Shown here: piece by piece, positions 7,799 through 16,313 of the stretch
Layout of the letters: each line of letters starts with the position of its first letter
Numbering within the stretch: position 1 is the stretch's first letter
Assembly: GCA_040901495.1 (NCBI GenBank)
Contig: JBBDYO010000038.1
Coordinates: 1 to 29,052, forward strand
DNA length: 29,052 nucleotides
Direction: 5' to 3'
Origin: VRUE01 sp040901495
Lineage (GTDB): Bacteria; Actinomycetota; Thermoleophilia; Solirubrobacterales; 70-9
Position numbers and translations under genes: made by a program
The notes under the pieces: generated by a model
What the model was told of the DNA's origin: nothing
Seen by the model: the letters and a program-made list of their open reading frames with translations, nothing else
Database searches by the model: none

Positions 7799-8062
7799 GC
7801 CTTCGTCTTTCTCGTCCTTCTTCTCGCCCTCGCCGCTTTCGCCGACGATCCGGAAGGCTTGGATCTCCTCGCCCTTTTCGATCTGCTCGATCCTCGCCTT
7901 CTCCCCGGCGAGGTAGTCGCTCAGCGCTTTCTCGAGGCCCTTCCCCTCGGCGAATCGATCGCCTAACACGTCAACCGGAATCTCCGCTTGGTTGACTTCG
8001 TCGGCAATCTCCTGCAGGCGCTCATAGCCTTTGCCAAATGTGATGGTCGTTGGTTTCGTCAT
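7778..8062 (-). CDS. xseB: Exodeoxyribonuclease VII small subunit with SSB-like acidic tail
   Basis: A 94-residue XseB. The helical hairpin core (GYERLQEIADEVNQAEIPVDVLGDRFAEGKGLEKALSDYLAGEKARI) is typical. XseB coats the XseA helical arms in ExoVII, which degrades single-stranded DNA from both ends. Its ATG overlaps the xseA stop in an ATGA, so the two are translationally coupled. After the core comes an unusual charged extension ending GDDDLPF, which closely resembles the DDDIPF protein-binding tip of single-stranded DNA-binding protein. Ordinary XseB proteins I know, such as the mycobacterial and streptomycete ones, do not end this way. Confidence 0.93.
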   Translation of the reverse strand: MTKPTTITFGKGYERLQEIADEVNQAEIPVDVLGDRFAEGKGLEKALSDYLAGEKARIEQIEKGEEIQAFRIVGESGEGEKKDEKDEGDDDLPF

Positions 8063-9600
8063 GGCTTTTCCTCCTTGATCTCGCTGACTGTGACCCCGGC
8101 CAGCCCGTCCCGGAACCTCAGGTCCAGGTGGCCGCCGACGCGCACGCTGCCCACCGATGACAGTGGCGTTCCTGCTGCGTCGGTTGCAAGCACGAACCCG
8201 TACTTGCTGAAGTCACGGGCCTCGATCAGGGCCGTGACGTGTTTCAAGTCTCGCTCCGCGTCGCCCAGACGGCGGTGGATGCGCTCGCGCGTTTGCTGCC
8301 CGCTCTGGGTCAGGCGCACCCCTTCCTCCTCCAGGCGGCGCAGGGTGGATCTGTTGAAGTCGGCGATGAGGCGGTCGAGCGCTCGTCCGTAGTCGTGCTC
8401 GTGGTCGGTGAGCTGGCGCCTGATGCCGTCGCCGAGCAGCCTGGCCTGGTCTCCCACCCCGGCAATCGCCTCCTCGGTTCGCTGCGGCGCGCGGCCGAGG
8501 CGGAGGCGTTGCTCCCCGATCCCCTGCTCGATCTTCGCGAACGCGGCGCGGCAGCGATGGGGGATTGCTTCCAGCACGGCTCGCGCTCGCGCCATGCCTT
8601 CCTCGCGTGCGGTGAAGAAGGCGGTCTCGGCCTGAGCGATCCGCTGGCTCAGCTCGCGGACGCCGCTCTGCATGGACTCGAGCAGGCCCACGATCCGCAG
8701 GCGCTGGCCGAGCGTTTGGACCCGTTCGGCGTGCTCCTCGATTCGCACTGGGATCCGATCGATTGCCTGCTGGGCCACGGCGAGGTCCTTGTTGATCTCG
8801 GCCAGCGAGGGGACGACCATCTCCGCCGAGCGCGACGGGGTCGACGCGGCGTGGGTGACGTGGTTGCAGACCGGGATGTTGTTCGTGTGGCCGATCGCGG
8901 CGACCACCGGCTTTGAGCAGGCGAAGACGGCTCGGCAGAGCCGCTCGTCGTCGAAGGCGATCAGGTCGTGGACCGAGCCTCCCCCGCGGGCGATGACGAT
9001 GACGTCGACCTTTGGGTGCTCCTGCAGCCTGGCGAGCGCGTCGATGACCTCGCGCGGCGCCGATTTCCCCTGCACGAGGGCGGGGCAGGTGACGATGTGC
9101 GCGTACGGCAGCCGATCGTGGATGGCGCGGATCACGTCGCTCATTCCTTCCGAGCCCTTGCCAGCGATCACCCCCACGGCGCGCGGGAAGGCCGGGAGCG
9201 GCTTGCGGCGATCTGGGTCGCAGAGCCCCTCGGACTGAAGCTGTTTGAGCAACTCCGCCCGGCGCCGCAGGAGCTCACCGACGCCGGCGAGCTCGACATC
9301 GGCCACGATCAGGCTGAGCCTTCCCGCTCCGGGCCAGAAGTCGGGGCGATCCACCTTGACCTTGACGAGGTCTCCCTCTTTCGGCTCGTGCTGAAGGCGC
9401 TCGACCTGCCCCTTGAAGACCTTGCACGAGAGCCGCGCCTCGCCGTCGGTGATGTCGAAGTAGAGCAGCCCGCCCTTGGAGCGCTGCGGTTTCTGGACCT
9501 CTCCCTCGACTATTCCGCCACCGACATTGCGGACCGCGCGCCCGAGGCGAGCGGCGAAGGCGCTGACGGTCAGGGCCTTGGTGTCAACTGTTGCTTTCAT
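8059..9600 (-). CDS. xseA: Exodeoxyribonuclease VII large subunit
   Basis: A 513-residue XseA, the catalytic subunit of ExoVII. An N-terminal OB-fold for DNA binding (residues ~7-105) is followed by the nuclease domain with GVIAGKGSEGMSDVIRAI, VDVIVIARGGGSVHDLIAFDDE and IPVCNHVTHAASTPS, the conserved R-G-G-G-S and D-x-x-T/H-A-A-S-T regions. A long coiled-coil arm (EHAERVQTLGQRLRIVGLLE onward) binds XseB. The usual GHETD motif reads IGHTNNIPVCNHV here, so the Glu and Asp differ from the common form. The start is an ATG with a TACCCT hexamer 12 bases upstream. It overlaps xseB by 4 bases downstream, and addA-like lies 36 bases upstream. Confidence 0.94.
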   Translation of the reverse strand: MKATVDTKALTVSAFAARLGRAVRNVGGGIVEGEVQKPQRSKGGLLYFDITDGEARLSCKVFKGQVERLQHEPKEGDLVKVKVDRPDFWPGAGRLSLIVADVELAGVGELLRRRAELLKQLQSEGLCDPDRRKPLPAFPRAVGVIAGKGSEGMSDVIRAIHDRLPYAHIVTCPALVQGKSAPREVIDALARLQEHPKVDVIVIARGGGSVHDLIAFDDERLCRAVFACSKPVVAAIGHTNNIPVCNHVTHAASTPSRSAEMVVPSLAEINKDLAVAQQAIDRIPVRIEEHAERVQTLGQRLRIVGLLESMQSGVRELSQRIAQAETAFFTAREEGMARARAVLEAIPHRCRAAFAKIEQGIGEQRLRLGRAPQRTEEAIAGVGDQARLLGDGIRRQLTDHEHDYGRALDRLIADFNRSTLRRLEEEGVRLTQSGQQTRERIHRRLGDAERDLKHVTALIEARDFSKYGFVLATDAAGTPLSSVGSVRVGGHLDLRFRDGLAGVTVSEIKEEKP

Positions 9601-9612
9601 CTGAAACTCGCG

Positions 9613-9618
9613 AGGGTA
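9613..9618 (-). promoter_or_regulatory. Possible -10 box (TACCCT) of xseA-xseB
   Basis: The minus strand reads TACCCT 12 bases before the xseA ATG, in the short gap after the addA-like stop. The two exonuclease genes could therefore have their own start as well as read-through. Confidence 0.3.
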
Positions 9619-9636
9619 GGACCGCCGCCGGACGGT

Positions 9637-12600
9637 TTATTGACGAGCTGCGACTGGCGCGGCGCTCTCGCGGGGCTCCGATTGGGGGCCCGCGCACATC
9701 CGGTTGAGCGCGGGGCAGCCGTTGCAAAGGGACCAGTTCCGTCGCTCTGGTGGAGCGGGTGGGAACACCCCCTCGCCGGTCCGCGCGATCGCTTCTCTGA
9801 GGCGCTCCCGCTCGGCGTCGAGCTCCGCGGGGCCAAAGCTGTGGAGGTCGGGCTCGTCGGGCCGCTCGAGGAAGACGTAGGCGAGGTCCACCTGGGGCGC
9901 GCTCCGCGCCTCGTGCACGGCGAGCGCGTAGATGGCCCGCTGCGTCGCGTAGCGCTCCGAGTGATCTTTGGGGGAAGCGCCGTCGAGGCGGTCGGTCTTG
10001 TAGTCGATGACCAGGGGTGGGGCGCCCTCGCGCTCGACCAGCAGGTCTATCGACCCTCTCAGCACCGCGCCGTCGATGCCGAGCAGGATCGGCACCTCGG
10101 CACCGATCCTGCTCGATTGCGCCTCTCGAAGATCGCGCAGCAGGCTCGACCCGAGCCAGCCTCCCGCCAGGCCCAACAGTTCGTCCAGCAGCCCGTTGGC
10201 GTCGGGGTCAAGGCCCCCGGCACGAGCGAAGTCGCGCGCCAGGTCCCCTGGAGGCTCCGCCCAGCTATTTGCCTGGCTCCACTCCAGCAGCTCGTGCACG
10301 ACCGCCCCCCGGGCGGCCCTCTCCTCACGCCGGGAGGCGCTGCCGCCGCCACCCTCCTGTCTCTCCTTTCCCAGCCCGAGCACTCGCTCTAGATAGAAGC
10401 GATACGCGCACTCCTCGAAGGCCGCCAGCGCGGTGTAGGACAGGGGCCGGTCCGGCACGGTGGGCGGTCGTCGCTGGATCAGCGGTGCCGGACCCTCGCC
10501 AACCTCCGGCCCTGCGTCCCCCGCTCGCGTCGTCGCTCGCAGCTCGGCTGCGCGCTCGGGCGACGCAACGTTGAGTCGCACGTCGATCTCGGAGGGGCCA
10601 ATTGCGGCATCAAGGCCGGGCCGCGGCTGGGGGGCGGGGACCGCGATCGACGAGTCGTCCTCACGGTCGAGCTCGAAGGCCTCCACGAGCCGCTCGGCGA
10701 TCGGTTTCCCCGGCGTCTCCGACCCCGGTTTCGGTTTCACGATGCCGCTGAGGATCAACCGCTCGCGCGCTCGAGTCACGGCGACGTGGAAGAGGCGGAG
10801 CTCCTCTTCCGCGTCGCGCTCCTGCGCCTCGTCGCAGAGCTCGCGGTAGGCGTAGAGGTTGACCACGGGGGCGCCGAGGCGGCGCAGCTGAAGCCCGACG
10901 CGAGGGGCCTCGACCTCGTGGCCGATGGTCAGCAGCGGTGCCCACGCGCCCAGCAGCGGGCGTGCGAGCTGGGGGACGGCCACCACGCCGAACTCGAGCC
11001 CCTTCGCGCTGTGGACGGTCATGATCCGCACGCCGTCGTGCCCCTCGACCGCGGTGGCCGCCTGGGCCTCGGCGTCAGCCTCGGCCCGCGAGGCGAGGAA
11101 GTCCAACAGCCCGCGCAGGTCGCGACCCTCTTGCGCCTCGAACTGGGCGGCCAGTCGCATCAGCTTGCGCACGTTGGCGAAGCGCGCCTCGCCCGAGGGC
11201 CGCATCAACACAGCCAGGTCGTAGCCGGTCTCGGTGACGGCCGCGTCGATCAGGTCGGCGAGGGGGAGTCGGGGCGCTCGCTCGCGGAGGCCCTCGATCG
11301 TCTCCGCGAAGCCGCGAAGCAGGATCGTCTCGGTCTCGGGAATCTGGCCGAGGCGCTCGAGCCTCTCCGGCTCGGCCTCCGCCAGCCCCGCCACCTGTTC
11401 AACCGTGGGCCAGACGTGGTTCCTCTTGCCGGCCGCCTCACGCAGCAGCCACAGCGTGTCGGGGGTGACTCCGCAGGCCGGTGAGGCGAGGGAGCCGAAC
11501 AGGGCCTGGTCGTCGAGTGGGTTGGCGATCGCCGCGAGCAGCGCGCAGACGTCGGCGACCTGCTGCTGGGACCAGTAGCCCCTGCCGCCGACGACGTACG
11601 GCTTCAATCCCGCCCGCTCCAGGGAGTCCTCGTAGGCGTCGAGGTGGGTGAACGCGCGCAGGAGAACCACCATCTCGCTCCGCTTGACCCCTTCGTCGGC
11701 CAGCTCACGGAGCCGGGCGGCGACAAAGCGCGCCTCGGCAAGCTGGTTGGGTGGCGTGGCGGCGTCCGTGACCGGCGCGAGGTCGATGCCCTCCTCGTCC
11801 CAGCCGTCGCGCCGGGTCAACAGCAGCTCGACCGCCGGTCCCGCCCCCTCCGGGGCCGCGTGCTCGGGGAGAGCGCCGACTCGCAAAGGCTGGAAGGCAT
11901 CGCCGAGGAGCTTCTCCCCGATCGCGTTGACGGCGCCGACCACCTCCGAACGGGAGCGGAAATTGCCGCTCAGGGCGATTGTCTCGGCCTCTGGGTCGGC
12001 TTCGGCGGCGCGGCGCTGCTCGCGGAAGACGTCGAGGTCCGCGTGCCGGAACCCGTAGATCGACTGCAGTTCGTCGCCGACGACCATCAGCTGTGTCTTG
12101 GGGCCTCGGAGCGCCTCGATCAGCCGCAGCTGAAGGCGGTTGGTGTCCTGGAACTCGTCGACCATCAGGTGGGTGAACCGGGTGCGGTAGGAATCGCCGG
12201 TCTCTCCTCGCTCCAGCAGTTGCGCGGCGAGGACCTGGAGGTCCTCGAAGTCGAGCCCGGCGCGCCGCTCCTTGGCGGCCTGAAAGAGGGCCGAGTAGAG
12301 CTCGAGCAGGGTGGCGATGTGGCGGTAGGCCTCGCCTCCTTCGCCGGCCTCCACCGTCCTCGCCGCGGCGGCGTCGATCGCCGCGCAGTAGCCCTCCATG
12401 TTCTTCGCCGTGCTCTTGACGCGGAGCGCTTCCAGATCGTCGAGGCTGGGGGGGACCGCGGCGTCGTCCAAGATTGCGATCGCCCGTTCCATCAGGTCCC
12501 GCCGGGAACTTTTGGGAGGCAGCTCCTCGAGGGTCGTGGCCGCCGCCTCGGCGGCGCGCCGTATTGCCCCCTCGACGTCGGGAGTCGGTGGGTCGGGAAG

Positions 12601-13152
12601 GCGCGGCTCGGCAATCCCCCGGCTGCGCAGCTCCGCGTGTATCCCGATCACAAGCGGGCCAAGCCCCCGCACGTCGAACGCCGCGACGGTTCGCTCCCGC
12701 GCCTCGTCGTCGACGGCGAGGAACTCCTCCAGCGCCTCGTCGAACGCTTCGGTGCCGATCCTCCCGATCTCCGGCCCGTCGAACACCCTCACCTGCGGAT
12801 CGATGCCTGCCGCGACCGGGTGCCCCACGAGAACGCGGTTGCAGAAGCCGTGGATCGTGGTGATCCAAGCCCGGCCCATCCCGGCGACCAGCTCGCGGGC
12901 GCGCTCCGATCCAGCGTCGGCTCGGGACTGGAGCTCGGCGCGGATTCGCTGCCGCAGCTCGGTCGCCGCCTTGTCGGTGAACGTGAAGGCGAGCACGGCG
13001 TCGAGGGAGACCCCTTCGTCGCAGACCAGGCGGCAGTAGCGGTCGACCATCACCCCGGTCTTGCCGGTGCCGGCGCCCGCCTCGACGAACACACTGCGGC
13101 CCGTGGCGGCAATGGCGCTCTCCTGCTCGGGTGTTGGAGCCCGGTCGCTCAC
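9637..13152 (-). CDS. AddA/AdnB-type UvrD-like helicase-nuclease
   Basis: A 1171-residue double-strand-break resection enzyme subunit. It has a Q-motif (TPEQESAI), Walker A GAGTGKT (residues 26-32), motif Ia AFTFTDKAATELRQRI, Walker B VDEFQDTN (~330), motif IV LSGNFRS, MTVHSAKGLEFGVVAVP and VTRARERLIL: a complete SF1A motor. A RecB-family nuclease follows (VIDYKTDRL near 1049; QRAIYALAV). Cysteines in FEECAYRFYLE (~914) and CNGCPALNRMC (~1140) give the C...C-x2-C-x5-C pattern of Fe-S-bound RecB nucleases. The GTG at 13152 overlaps the addB-like TGA (GTGA) and follows a GAGGAG ribosome site, so it is chosen over an upstream in-frame ORF extension. The pair resembles AddAB and mycobacterial AdnAB. 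Confidence 0.92.
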   Translation of the reverse strand: MSDRAPTPEQESAIAATGRSVFVEAGAGTGKTGVMVDRYCRLVCDEGVSLDAVLAFTFTDKAATELRQRIRAELQSRADAGSERARELVAGMGRAWITTIHGFCNRVLVGHPVAAGIDPQVRVFDGPEIGRIGTEAFDEALEEFLAVDDEARERTVAAFDVRGLGPLVIGIHAELRSRGIAEPRLPDPPTPDVEGAIRRAAEAAATTLEELPPKSSRRDLMERAIAILDDAAVPPSLDDLEALRVKSTAKNMEGYCAAIDAAAARTVEAGEGGEAYRHIATLLELYSALFQAAKERRAGLDFEDLQVLAAQLLERGETGDSYRTRFTHLMVDEFQDTNRLQLRLIEALRGPKTQLMVVGDELQSIYGFRHADLDVFREQRRAAEADPEAETIALSGNFRSRSEVVGAVNAIGEKLLGDAFQPLRVGALPEHAAPEGAGPAVELLLTRRDGWDEEGIDLAPVTDAATPPNQLAEARFVAARLRELADEGVKRSEMVVLLRAFTHLDAYEDSLERAGLKPYVVGGRGYWSQQQVADVCALLAAIANPLDDQALFGSLASPACGVTPDTLWLLREAAGKRNHVWPTVEQVAGLAEAEPERLERLGQIPETETILLRGFAETIEGLRERAPRLPLADLIDAAVTETGYDLAVLMRPSGEARFANVRKLMRLAAQFEAQEGRDLRGLLDFLASRAEADAEAQAATAVEGHDGVRIMTVHSAKGLEFGVVAVPQLARPLLGAWAPLLTIGHEVEAPRVGLQLRRLGAPVVNLYAYRELCDEAQERDAEEELRLFHVAVTRARERLILSGIVKPKPGSETPGKPIAERLVEAFELDREDDSSIAVPAPQPRPGLDAAIGPSEIDVRLNVASPERAAELRATTRAGDAGPEVGEGPAPLIQRRPPTVPDRPLSYTALAAFEECAYRFYLERVLGLGKERQEGGGGSASRREERAARGAVVHELLEWSQANSWAEPPGDLARDFARAGGLDPDANGLLDELLGLAGGWLGSSLLRDLREAQSSRIGAEVPILLGIDGAVLRGSIDLLVEREGAPPLVIDYKTDRLDGASPKDHSERYATQRAIYALAVHEARSAPQVDLAYVFLERPDEPDLHSFGPAELDAERERLREAIARTGEGVFPPAPPERRNWSLCNGCPALNRMCAGPQSEPRESAAPVAARQ

Positions 13153-16100
13153 TGCTCCTCGCCTTCCTCGTCGTCTGGCTCGACCGGTGCACGGTCGCGG
13201 CGGCAGATCGAGGCGAAGTCGCAATACGTCGGGCAGACGCCGTGGCCACGAAGCTCCGGTCGCGGCCCGGGGTCGCGACGGATGTCGCCCTCGCGCATCC
13301 GCGCGACGATCTCGGTGGCTCGCCGGCGGGCGTCTGCCAGCAGCTCCTCGAAGCCCTCGCGGTCGACGATGTCGGTCCCGGTGAGCTTGTAGGGGATGAG
13401 CTCATCGGCGGCCTCGTCGAGGACCACGCCGCGCGGTCCGCGTGAGGAGGTGCCGCGCAGTGGGTGATACAGCCCTCCCACAGGTTGCGCTCCCCACTGC
13501 TCTGCGACCGCGACGAGGTAGAGCTGGAGCTGGAGCTTTGCCTCCTCCTCCAGTTTCTTGCGCACGGTCACCTTCGAGGCGAGCTTGTAGTCGATGACCA
13601 GGGCGCGCCCGTCGGAGGTGCGATCGGCGCGGTCGATCGCACCGTGCAGCCGCCAGCCCTCGACCTCCAGCGCCGGCCGCTCGCTTTCCTCATCGTCGCC
13701 GAACTTTGCCTCCAGCAGCCAGGGCTCGAAGCCGTCCATCCCGCGTTCGGTCTCTTCGGTGAGGAAGCGCGCCAGCAGCTCGCTGACGCGTCGTATCAGC
13801 GCGCGCTCGGCCGGATGCCCGCCGAGCTCGCGCTCGGCCACGATCTCGGCGAGCAGCTGCCGGCCGCGCCCGATCCACGCCTCGAGTGAGTCCATCCGCG
13901 GCAGCGTGTCGCCGCCGGGAGGCCCTTTGTAGAGGCGGTAGAGGACCTCGTGCATGAGCCCGCCCTGGACCAGCGAGTCCGGATCGGGATCGAGCTGCTG
14001 GGGGTCCAGCTCGTGGTCGGCAAACCAGCGATACGAGCAGACGTCGAACAGCTCGAGGGTCGTGCCGCCGTAGGCGGGGACGGCGGCGAGGGCCTCGATT
14101 GCCGCTGGGTTGGAGAGCGGGCCCGGCGCTCGCGTCGCGGCCTCGGCGGCTCGGGCAAGCTCAAGCCGCGCCCCGATTCCCTCAACCGCCGCGCCGTCCA
14201 CCCCCGCAGCGTTGAGCAGGAAGGCCACGTCCGCGTGGGGCCCGTGTGCGGCGACCGCCCGCGCGAGCTCGGTCTCCGAAGGGGCCTCGGCGACGCGGTG
14301 GACGACCTCAGCGAGGGTGCGGCCACGGAGGAGCGAAGCGTCGAGCGGATCTGGGGCGTCGGCGCTTGGCGGCGGGTCGAGCAGGCGACGAACGTCGTCG
14401 AGGAACGGCGAGCGCGGTTCCGCCACGCCGTTCTCGTCGCTGTCGCGGTAGGAGAGGTAGAGCCGGCGGCGAGGCAGCGCAAGGCAGGTGTGGAACAGGT
14501 AGCGCTCCTCGGCTTCGGTGTCGCGTCGCTTCTCGAGGCCGAGCGATTCCCGTTGGGCATCGGCAAGAAAGGGGTCGTCGCGCCCGCCTCGGCGCGGGAA
14601 CTCGCCGTCTTGCAGAGAGGGGACGATGACGTGATCGAAACGGGCGGCGCGGAGGCGGTAGGGGCTGGCGATCCGGACCCGTCCCTCGACCGGCCCGCTC
14701 CAAAGACGAAACTCGATTGCCGCGACCGCTGCGGCCAACTCCTGCGGCGGCGGTGCGAGGTCCTCGAGCTCCGAGAGGTCCGCGAGCGCGGTCGAGATTG
14801 CGGAGGCGGCGCGCAGCTCCAGCCCGTCTCCGGGCCCAAGCGGCGGTCCGTCCTCCTCGCTGCGCAGCGGGCGCGAGGCCATGGTCGCGGCAAGGCGGCC
14901 GACCTCCACGGCCAGCTCTGTGGCGGGCCCTCCGACCGCGGCCCTGAGCCGCAGCACGTCGCCGGGGAGCTGCTCGTAACGCTCTTCCCAGAGCTCCAGC
15001 GCCGCCGCCGCGCTCTGCACGCGGCCACGGCGGATCGCCAGCTCGAACCAGTCCGCCTGTCGCCGGCCAAGCCCGGACGGCCCCCGCAGAAAGCGCAGCA
15101 GGTCGCTAGCCCGCCCAGCGCCGAGCTCCGCCTCCAGCAGTGCGATCAGGGTCCCGCCGACCGATGTCGCGGCAACGGGCATGTCGGCCTCGAGCGCCGT
15201 CGCCACTCCATAGGACTCCAGCACGGAGGCGATCGTCGGGCCGCGTCGCAGTGGGTCGCGGATCGCGATCGCGATCTCCGCCGGGTCGGCGCCGTCGTAA
15301 AGAAGCCGCGCCACCTCGGCCGCGATTGCCTCCGCCTCGCCGCGCTCCCCGGCCGAGCGCAGGATCGTCAGCCCGCCGGCGGGTGGGTGTCGTTGAGGTC
15401 GGGGGTCTCCGAAATTGCGCTCGAGGTGAAAGAGGAGCGGAGCCGGCGTGTTGGCGGGGTCGGGCTCGGTTGCCGTCTCCGATGCGACTCCGATCTTGCG
15501 CAACTCCCGCAACAGCGAGCCGCGGGCCTCCAGCGCCACGTTCCCGTCCTCGTGGGTAAGCGCCACCGTTACCTCTGTCGTCGCCGCGAGCGCGCGGACC
15601 AGCTCGAGCTGGTTGATCGTGAGGTCGTCGAGCCCGTAGAGGAAGACGGGTCGTTCCCGCCAGACCTCGCCCGTCTGGCTCATGAGCTCGATCGCTCGGC
15701 GGGCGATGACGTGAGAGTCGACCCGCCCGGTCCGGTCGCGTACCTCCGTGTAGCCGGCAAACAGGCTCGTCAGGTCGCTGAGGTAGGCAGATCCCTCCAG
15801 GGTGCCCGCGCTGGCCGCCATCTCCTCCGCCGACAAGCCCGCGTCCTGTACCTCGTCGAGCAGCTGCACGAACGCGAACGCGAACCCGGGGCGAGAGGCC
15901 GAGAGCCGCAGCGGCCCGAGGCCGCCGTGCTGCTCTCCGATCGCGACAGCCGCGGCGCGCTGTCGCTGCGCCGGCGTCAGCTCGGGGCCCGGGGGGGAGC
16001 CTCCGGCGGCCAGCACCGTCCGGAACAGCCCGCCGAAGGTCATCACCGCTCCCCCAAGCGCCGCACCTCCCTCACTCAGCTCCCGCTCGAAGGCGTAGAC

Positions 16101-16217
16101 ATCGTCCAGCGTGGGGACGATGAGGACCGGGTCGCGGTCAAGGGATGAGCTGAAGCGCCGCCGAATCTGGCCTTTGCGGCCGGAGTTGGGGGGTCCGTGA
16201 ATGAGGTGGAGTGCCAT
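13149..16217 (-). CDS. AddB/AdnA-type helicase-nuclease subunit with degenerate ATP site
   Basis: A 1022-residue partner of the downstream AddA-type protein. The N-terminal motor-like region starts MALHLIHGPPNSGRKG, a Walker A-like loop that lacks the canonical G-x4-GK[S/T], so ATP hydrolysis here is doubtful. Motor remnants include VLYRLYK-type and FDHVIVPSLQDGEFPR segments. The C-terminal RecB nuclease is intact: ALVIDYKLASK (~876) and LQLQLYLVAVAEQW. The Fe-S cysteines are C727 (DVCSYRWF) and CPTYCDFASIC (~990), giving C-x3-C-x5-C. AddB subunits process one strand and scan for recombination hotspots. The ATG at 16217 is 96 bases from a divergent gene. It is translationally coupled to the AddA-type gene. 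Confidence 0.9.
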   Translation of the reverse strand: MALHLIHGPPNSGRKGQIRRRFSSSLDRDPVLIVPTLDDVYAFERELSEGGAALGGAVMTFGGLFRTVLAAGGSPPGPELTPAQRQRAAAVAIGEQHGGLGPLRLSASRPGFAFAFVQLLDEVQDAGLSAEEMAASAGTLEGSAYLSDLTSLFAGYTEVRDRTGRVDSHVIARRAIELMSQTGEVWRERPVFLYGLDDLTINQLELVRALAATTEVTVALTHEDGNVALEARGSLLRELRKIGVASETATEPDPANTPAPLLFHLERNFGDPRPQRHPPAGGLTILRSAGERGEAEAIAAEVARLLYDGADPAEIAIAIRDPLRRGPTIASVLESYGVATALEADMPVAATSVGGTLIALLEAELGAGRASDLLRFLRGPSGLGRRQADWFELAIRRGRVQSAAAALELWEERYEQLPGDVLRLRAAVGGPATELAVEVGRLAATMASRPLRSEEDGPPLGPGDGLELRAASAISTALADLSELEDLAPPPQELAAAVAAIEFRLWSGPVEGRVRIASPYRLRAARFDHVIVPSLQDGEFPRRGGRDDPFLADAQRESLGLEKRRDTEAEERYLFHTCLALPRRRLYLSYRDSDENGVAEPRSPFLDDVRRLLDPPPSADAPDPLDASLLRGRTLAEVVHRVAEAPSETELARAVAAHGPHADVAFLLNAAGVDGAAVEGIGARLELARAAEAATRAPGPLSNPAAIEALAAVPAYGGTTLELFDVCSYRWFADHELDPQQLDPDPDSLVQGGLMHEVLYRLYKGPPGGDTLPRMDSLEAWIGRGRQLLAEIVAERELGGHPAERALIRRVSELLARFLTEETERGMDGFEPWLLEAKFGDDEESERPALEVEGWRLHGAIDRADRTSDGRALVIDYKLASKVTVRKKLEEEAKLQLQLYLVAVAEQWGAQPVGGLYHPLRGTSSRGPRGVVLDEAADELIPYKLTGTDIVDREGFEELLADARRRATEIVARMREGDIRRDPGPRPELRGHGVCPTYCDFASICRRDRAPVEPDDEEGEEQ

Positions 16218-16231
16218 TGCGCGGTCGTTTC

Positions 16232-16237
16232 AGCATA
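16232..16237 (-). promoter_or_regulatory. Possible -10 box (TATGCT) of the addB-addA-like operon
   Basis: The minus strand reads TATGCT 14 bases before the addB-like ATG, which would give a leader of about seven bases. The -35 is unclear. Confidence 0.3.
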
Positions 16238-16298
16238 GGGTCGGCTCCGGCGAGGGCCGGTCGTGCGTATGGCCGTCTTTGACGTCTTCCGGCGTGTC

Positions 16299-16304
16299 TA
16301 CATT
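16299..16304 (+). promoter_or_regulatory. Probable -10 box (TACATT) of the 16314 gene
   Basis: TACATT ends 9 bases before the ATG at 16314. TTGACG at 16279-16284 could be a -35, but the 14-base spacing is short. This box argues for the 16314 start over a GTG at 16263. Confidence 0.4.
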
Positions 16305-16313
16305 GCTCGTGCA

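Noticed and set aside
11644..13392. 582-residue plus-strand frame opposite the addA-like gene
   Set aside because: It is antisense to conserved helicase motifs with no recognisable features of its own, as is 8968-10392.
11705..13405. 566-residue second minus-strand frame inside the addA-like gene
   Set aside because: It is the out-of-frame reading of the same strand; Arg-rich and without motifs. It is not a frameshift, because the main frame is continuous.
13950..16148. 732-residue plus-strand frame opposite the addB-like gene
   Set aside because: The opposite strand has a coherent nuclease domain and cysteine motif. This frame is Arg/Gly/Ala-rich shadow sequence.
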